In this document: in pieces, positions 13,613-16,858 of the stretch
How the letters are laid out: every line of letters begins with the position of its first letter
Numbering within the stretch: the stretch's first letter is position 1
DNA from: Limisphaerales bacterium
GTDB taxonomy: Bacteria; Verrucomicrobiota; Verrucomicrobiia; Limisphaerales; UBA11358
Assembly: GCA_027451565.1 (NCBI GenBank)
Contig: DAIDJC010000034.1
Span: 1 to 16,858 of the forward strand
DNA: 16,858 nt
Reading direction: 5' to 3'
Program-made: the position numbers and the translations under genes
The notes under the pieces: generated by a model
Told to the model about the DNA's origin: nothing
What the model saw: only the letters and a program-made list of their open reading frames with translations
Databases searched by the model: none

Positions 13613-14755
13613 ATGAAATCCAAAGTCATTCAATCAAGAAATGCCAGACAGAGCAGCCCTGCCTTTTTTAGCGGTCAAATAATTCAACCAGCCAGGTTGC
13701 GGGTATTGGGGCGTTGTGCCCCTGCCTTTTTGGGATTGCTTTTCACAGTACACGGCAATGCTCAATCGGCCTCTGAAGATTCCACTCTTTTTGGAATGTT
13801 CAGCCAACTCAACTCTGCGGTGACCTACGCAAACGGTTTGGCAGTGAACGTCAATGCCTGTGTCCCAACCGCCACCGTGGATGGATTGAGCTACCTGTAC
13901 AACTACGCTGTTTCGGAAAATCAGTCCGCACCGTTGAGCTATTCGCCCACCTACACTTCGGTGAATAACCTGGCCATGTCCATGGGTACCTTCAACAACA
14001 ATCTCTACCGCTATTACAATGGCGGCACCCTGGCTGCAACCAGCATCAATGCCCCCAATGCCAATTATCAGGCTCTATATGGGAACCCGGTAATTCAGCA
14101 AAATGTGGGGGGCACCTACACCTATGACATGTTCAACGGCTTGCAAAGTTATTTGGGGGCCGGCGGAGCCAATCCTGCTCCTGGTATTTCCATTTCGGGT
14201 GAAATTGGCGGTGCCACACCGATTTCTTGGTTGGGCGGCAATTTAAACCCTGGCATGAACGTGGCCAATGCCATTCCCACGGCACAGTATCTGGCCAATA
14301 ACCTCAATGCCCACAACGCGGTGGAATTGACGCTGGAATGGGGCACATTCAATAATGTTGGCGCATGGCAATCCAAGGGTGGACATGAGGTTCTTCTTTG
14401 GTCCGTGAACTTGGGCAATAACAATACCGGCACCATCCAAATGCTGGATCCTTGGGGCACCGGTAACGGTGCCACTTCAGCCACTGCGACAGCCAATGGA
14501 TTGACTGCCGACATCTTCGTCGGAGCGGACGGCTATCTTTATGGCAATAACTTCAGTGACACCCCTGCCGATGAAAATCCTTCCGATCCCACTACCGGCG
14601 CACCCGGCGCGCCAGGTGCGGGTATTTATTTCCGAATTGATGACGTGATGGTGGAGGCTGTGCCAGAACCTGGTGTCCTTGGCCTCTATGGAGGCATTGC
14701 TGGGTTGATTCTTTCATGGGTTCTTCCAAAGCGAACTCAACCCAGAATCGCTTGA
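13613..14755 (+). CDS. PEP-CTERM surface protein with a putative papain-fold (C39-like) protease domain
   Basis: 380 residues from the ATG at 13613 (an upstream in-frame ATG at 13550 adds 21 residues). A signal peptide with a long basic n-region has its hydrophobic core at about 36-46 and likely cleavage after residues 50-53. The C-terminus is a classic PEP-CTERM sorting tag: VPEPG, a hydrophobic helix (about 352-371) and a basic end (PKRTQPRIA), the signal recognised by exosortases. The mature region is rich in Asn, Gly, Ala and Tyr. NACVPTATVDGLSYLYN (C83), GGHEVLLWSV (H258) and QMLDPWG (D279) have the order and surroundings of a papain-like Cys-His-Asp triad as in C39-like peptidases. This suggests a secreted or surface-held cysteine protease or a related bacteriocin/peptide-processing fold; the assignment is inference. 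No exosortase gene is in the window. Confidence 0.75.
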   Translation: MKSKVIQSRNARQSSPAFFSGQIIQPARLRVLGRCAPAFLGLLFTVHGNAQSASEDSTLFGMFSQLNSAVTYANGLAVNVNACVPTATVDGLSYLYNYAVSENQSAPLSYSPTYTSVNNLAMSMGTFNNNLYRYYNGGTLAATSINAPNANYQALYGNPVIQQNVGGTYTYDMFNGLQSYLGAGGANPAPGISISGEIGGATPISWLGGNLNPGMNVANAIPTAQYLANNLNAHNAVELTLEWGTFNNVGAWQSKGGHEVLLWSVNLGNNNTGTIQMLDPWGTGNGATSATATANGLTADIFVGADGYLYGNNFSDTPADENPSDPTTGAPGAPGAGIYFRIDDVMVEAVPEPGVLGLYGGIAGLILSWVLPKRTQPRIA

Positions 14756-14816
14756 TAATGCAGAACCTTGAGGTGGACCTGTGAGGGCTTTAAAATCCCC
14801 GGGTATTGTATAAAAA

Positions 14817-14893
14817 TGGTGCCAGCGAGTGGAATCGAACCACTGACCTCGGGCTTATGAGTCCCACGCTCTAACCAACTGAGCTACGCTGGC
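14817..14893 (-). tRNA. tRNA with CAT anticodon (Met, or Ile2)
   Basis: A complete 74-base cloverleaf plus encoded CCA on the minus strand: acceptor GCCAGCG/CGCTGGC, D-arm GCTC/GAGC with loop AGTTGGTTA, anticodon loop CTCATAA, variable loop AGGTC and T-arm AGTGG-TTCGATT-CCACT. The acceptor starts with a proper pair and the D-stem is elongator type, so this is not the initiator. The anticodon stem TGGGA/GCCCG has a T·G pair at its top and an A·G opposition (31-39) beside the loop. Elongator Met and lysidine-modified Ile2 share the CAT gene anticodon and cannot be told apart with certainty here. Transcription would run away from clpP's terminator. Confidence 0.93.
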
Positions 14894-15215
14894 AAGGACA
14901 CCAAAATGGTCCACTATTGTGCTTGGAAATGAGCCGGTGTCAAACCAGGAATTCCACCTTTTGGCCTGTTGAAAGGCGTCCGTTCCCTTTTGGTCAAGTC
15001 CACCTTTTGCAAACCCCGTCTCATCGGCGCTCTGCTCGTTTTGACCTGGCCGCAAAAAAAACAGGGGCGGGATTTTGTCCCGCCCCCTGGGACAGGTCAA
15101 ACCATGGGCGCCTCTTCCTTAAAAACACCAAACAGAGTTGCGGCTCTCATCAGGACCCAAAAAATGGCAAATTGAGTTGAGTCGCGATCATCCGGCAGCG
15201 GACGTTTGAGAGAGG
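14894..15215. other. Gap between the tRNA and clpP
   Basis: 322 bases without a gene. They hold the clpP terminator (15054-15089), flanked by a wider inverted pair GACCTG/CAGGTC (about 15042 and 15093), and a partial palindrome just before the tRNA (GGACACC/GGTCC, 14895-14911). No convincing tRNA promoter was found. Confidence 0.5.
15054..15089 (-). terminator. Strong rho-independent terminator after clpP
   Basis: On the minus strand a GC-rich stem (CAGGGGGCGGGA with TCCCGCCCCTG, one bulged base, loop CAAAA) is followed by eight T. It lies about 125 bases past the clpP stop and ends the rsmA-Nudix-clpP run before the tRNA. Confidence 0.88.
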
Positions 15216-15848
15216 TCAAGCTGCGGATTTTTCGGGATCTGCAATTTCCTTTCGCGAGACCACCACTTGATCCACCAAACCGTAGTTTTTGGCCTCCTCG
15301 GCGCTCATGAAATTGTCACGGTCGCAATCGCGCTCCACTTGGTCCACCGGTTTGCCGGTGTGCTTGGAAAGAATGCCATTCAGGGTTTGTTTGAGTTTGA
15401 GCATGTGGCGGACGCGGATTTCCACGTCGCTGGCCTGCCCTTCGGCGCCGCCAAGAACCTGGTGGATCATGATGTTGGCGTTGGGCAGCGCATAGCGTTT
15501 GCCACGGGTGCCAGCCGACAACAGAACCGCACCCATGCTGGCCGCCTGGCCAATGCAGTAGGTATTCACATCACAGGTGAGATACTGCATGGTGTCATAA
15601 ATGGCCAACCCGGCGGTGACACTGCCTCCTGGTGAATTGATGTAAATATGGATGTCTTTCTTGGGGTCGGTCATTTGCATGAAAAGAAGCTGGGCCACCA
15701 CCACATTTGAAACCTGGTCATCAATGGGTGTGCCAATGAAAATAATACGGTCCACCAGCAACCGCGAATACAGATCAAAGCTTCGCTCATTTCCCCGCCC
15801 ATCGCGTTCAATGACAAATGGAATGGAATAATTTTGAATATTTTTCAT
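15216..15848 (-). CDS. clpP: ATP-dependent Clp protease proteolytic subunit
   Basis: The serine protease ring of the Clp system, working with ClpX or ClpA-type unfoldases in the cytoplasm. From the ATG at 15848 it has 210 residues. The catalytic triad is S104 (GQAASMGAVLL), H129 (MIHQ) and D178 (DRDNF); the oxyanion segment is SPGGSVTAGLAIYDTMQ. The N-terminal stretch (IPFVIERDGRGNERSFDLYSRLL) matches the family's usual short propeptide and gating loop. The frame stays open upstream to 16031 but those residues overlap the Nudix gene and are not ClpP-like. clpX, the common downstream partner, is absent: the next element is a terminator and a tRNA. The gene follows the Nudix gene by 74 bases. 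Confidence 0.96.
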   Translation of the reverse strand: MKNIQNYSIPFVIERDGRGNERSFDLYSRLLVDRIIFIGTPIDDQVSNVVVAQLLFMQMTDPKKDIHIYINSPGGSVTAGLAIYDTMQYLTCDVNTYCIGQAASMGAVLLSAGTRGKRYALPNANIMIHQVLGGAEGQASDVEIRVRHMLKLKQTLNGILSKHTGKPVDQVERDCDRDNFMSAEEAKNYGLVDQVVVSRKEIADPEKSAA

Positions 15849-15922
15849 GGCCCCAATATGGACGTGAATTCGTTGCAAGTAAAGGCAACCACGGCAGGAA
15901 ATCTTCAGCCAGAATCCAAACC

Positions 15923-16432
15923 TCAGGGCTTTGGCGGCGCGCCCAACGATTTCCAAATCAAGAGAAACGCCCTTGCAAAATCCTGCGGGCTTCTCATGAT
16001 CCAATCGGAAACAAAAAGGGGATCGAACCAAGCCCCGGTTTCAATCTCTTCCGGATTAAGCTGGAAGGGTCCATCTGAACGGCATTCATAAACCCAGCAA
16101 AATTCCCAGCCTGTTTCCTGGCAGGCATTGATTTTAAATCGGCGTTCAGGGGCAGTTTGTAAAACCAATCCAATTTCCTCCCTCAACTCACGAACGGCAC
16201 AGGCATCATACCCCTCCCCCCGGTCTAAATGACCTGAAGCGGAAGAATCCCACAGCCCCGCCGCCGTATCCTTCTTCATGGACCGTTTTTGGAGGAAAAC
16301 CTGGCTTTTTTGGTTAAAAACAAGCACGTGGACTGCCCGGTGCCAAAGTCCGCGCGCATGAACCTCCTGTCGGGGCGCATGACCGATCACCTCATCCCAT
16401 TCATTGACAACATCAAAAATTTCCTGTGCCAT
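15923..16432 (-). CDS. Nudix hydrolase (YfcD/IPP-isomerase-like)
   Basis: A 169-residue Nudix protein with a full box at residues 67-89 (G67…E73…R81-E82-L83-R84-E85-E86-I87-G88-L89), the Mg-binding motif for hydrolysis of nucleoside diphosphates linked to another moiety. The N-terminal FDVVNEWDEVIGHAPRQEVHARGLWHRAVHV is characteristic of the YfcD subgroup, which resembles isopentenyl-diphosphate isomerase, but the isomerase's catalytic Cys/Glu arrangement is not evident. The substrate is unknown. An ATG at 16447 would add 5 residues (MISQK); I prefer 16432 from family alignment. It lies 64 bases after rsmA and 74 before clpP, all on one strand, so the three may be cotranscribed. Confidence 0.85.
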   Translation of the reverse strand: MAQEIFDVVNEWDEVIGHAPRQEVHARGLWHRAVHVLVFNQKSQVFLQKRSMKKDTAAGLWDSSASGHLDRGEGYDACAVRELREEIGLVLQTAPERRFKINACQETGWEFCWVYECRSDGPFQLNPEEIETGAWFDPLFVSDWIMRSPQDFARAFLLIWKSLGAPPKP

Positions 16433-16496
16433 TTTTTGGGAAATCATGCCATGTCATGCCGGCTCATGCCGAATAAAAAATTCATTTCAAATAGGA

Positions 16497-16858
16497 TCAG
16501 GCCGCCAGCAATTGAGTGAGTGCAATGAATTCTTCCAGGCCAAGCTTTTCAGCTCGTTCCATGGGGGAAATGCCCAATTCGAGCATGGCTGTCTCCAGTC
16601 TTTCCCGGGGCCAATCCTGCTTCAAAAGTTTGAGCATCATTTTGCGGCGCTGGGAAAAGGCACGTTTCACGATTTTCCTGAAAACAGGTCGAAGCTGCAC
16701 CGGAATCAGGCTCTGTGGCCTTCGCTTGAGCGCCACACAGGCTGATTCCACGTCGGGTGGTGGAAAGAAGCATCCTGGTGGAATCCTCACCATCTCGACC
16801 GGTTCAAAATCCAACTGGATCAACAGGGTGAGAATGCCGTAATCATCATCATCCGTTC
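16497..16858 (-). CDS. rsmA: 16S rRNA dimethyladenosine transferase, C-terminal part (partial)
   Basis: The last 120 or so codons of RsmA (KsgA), which dimethylates A1518 and A1519 of 16S rRNA; the gene runs off the right edge, so the SAM-binding domain is not seen. Evidence is the stretch DDDDYGILTLLIQ, then VRIPPGCFFPPPDVESACVAL (the family's F-x-P-x-P-x-V-x-S-A signature) and the helical C-terminal domain with AFSQRRKMMLKLLK, matching the usual 'F-x-x-R-R-K-x-L' element. An internal TTG (16823) could be mistaken for a start, but the frame stays open to the edge. It is the upstream member of a likely rsmA-Nudix-clpP run. Confidence 0.93.
   Translation of the reverse strand, partial: TDDDDYGILTLLIQLDFEPVEMVRIPPGCFFPPPDVESACVALKRRPQSLIPVQLRPVFRKIVKRAFSQRRKMMLKLLKQDWPRERLETAMLELGISPMERAEKLGLEEFIALTQLLAA

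Noticed and set aside
14855..15100. Minus-strand 81-codon frame ending in SVAQLVRAWDS
   Set aside because: It reads through the tRNA gene; the SVAQLVRA peptide is a familiar artefact of translating tRNA sequence.
1..16858. Mobile elements, defence systems or CRISPR
   Set aside because: No transposase, integrase, phage, toxin-antitoxin or restriction signatures and no regularly spaced repeats were seen; the genes are mainly housekeeping.

Overview
The window looks like an ordinary chromosomal segment of a Gram-negative bacterium, most likely from the Verrucomicrobiota. This rests on a PEP-CTERM surface protein, a KDO-pathway isomerase (so lipopolysaccharide is present), weak Shine-Dalgarno sites before most genes, the mix of proteins and a base composition a little above 50% GC. 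The taxonomic call is inference. No insertion sequence, phage gene or CRISPR array was seen.

Layout. 1-239 is the end of carA (+), followed by a promoter and a tail-anchored FHA-domain protein (+, 301-876). The convergent gap before fmt holds a nested set of hairpins (893-980). An apparent operon on the minus strand (3490 to 1056) encodes an uncharacterised membrane protein, adenylate kinase and methionyl-tRNA formyltransferase. trpS (+) and a 23S rRNA cytosine methyltransferase (rlmI, +) follow. On the minus strand come kdsD, a chorismate mutase/prephenate dehydratase homologue whose dehydratase and regulatory motifs are eroded, and galE. Upstream of galE lie a decayed esterase gene, a 39-residue membrane protein with its own terminator, and phosphoglucomutase. 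A fatty acid desaturase (+) comes next, then a 491-base gap holding a strong promoter whose -10 element sits inside an 11-bp inverted repeat and a long leader. That leader feeds a secreted PEP-CTERM protein with a putative cysteine-protease triad. The window closes on the minus strand with a CAT-anticodon tRNA, clpP with a strong terminator, a Nudix hydrolase and the end of rsmA.

Functionally most genes are housekeeping: translation (fmt, trpS, rlmI, rsmA, the tRNA), nucleotide metabolism (carA, adk), envelope sugars (kdsD, galE, pgm), membrane lipids (desaturase) and proteolysis (clpP). The points most worth a second look are the degenerate P-protein, the PEP-CTERM putative protease with its palindromic promoter and long leader, the nested hairpin element at 893-980, the 39-residue membrane protein and the multiply broken esterase gene.
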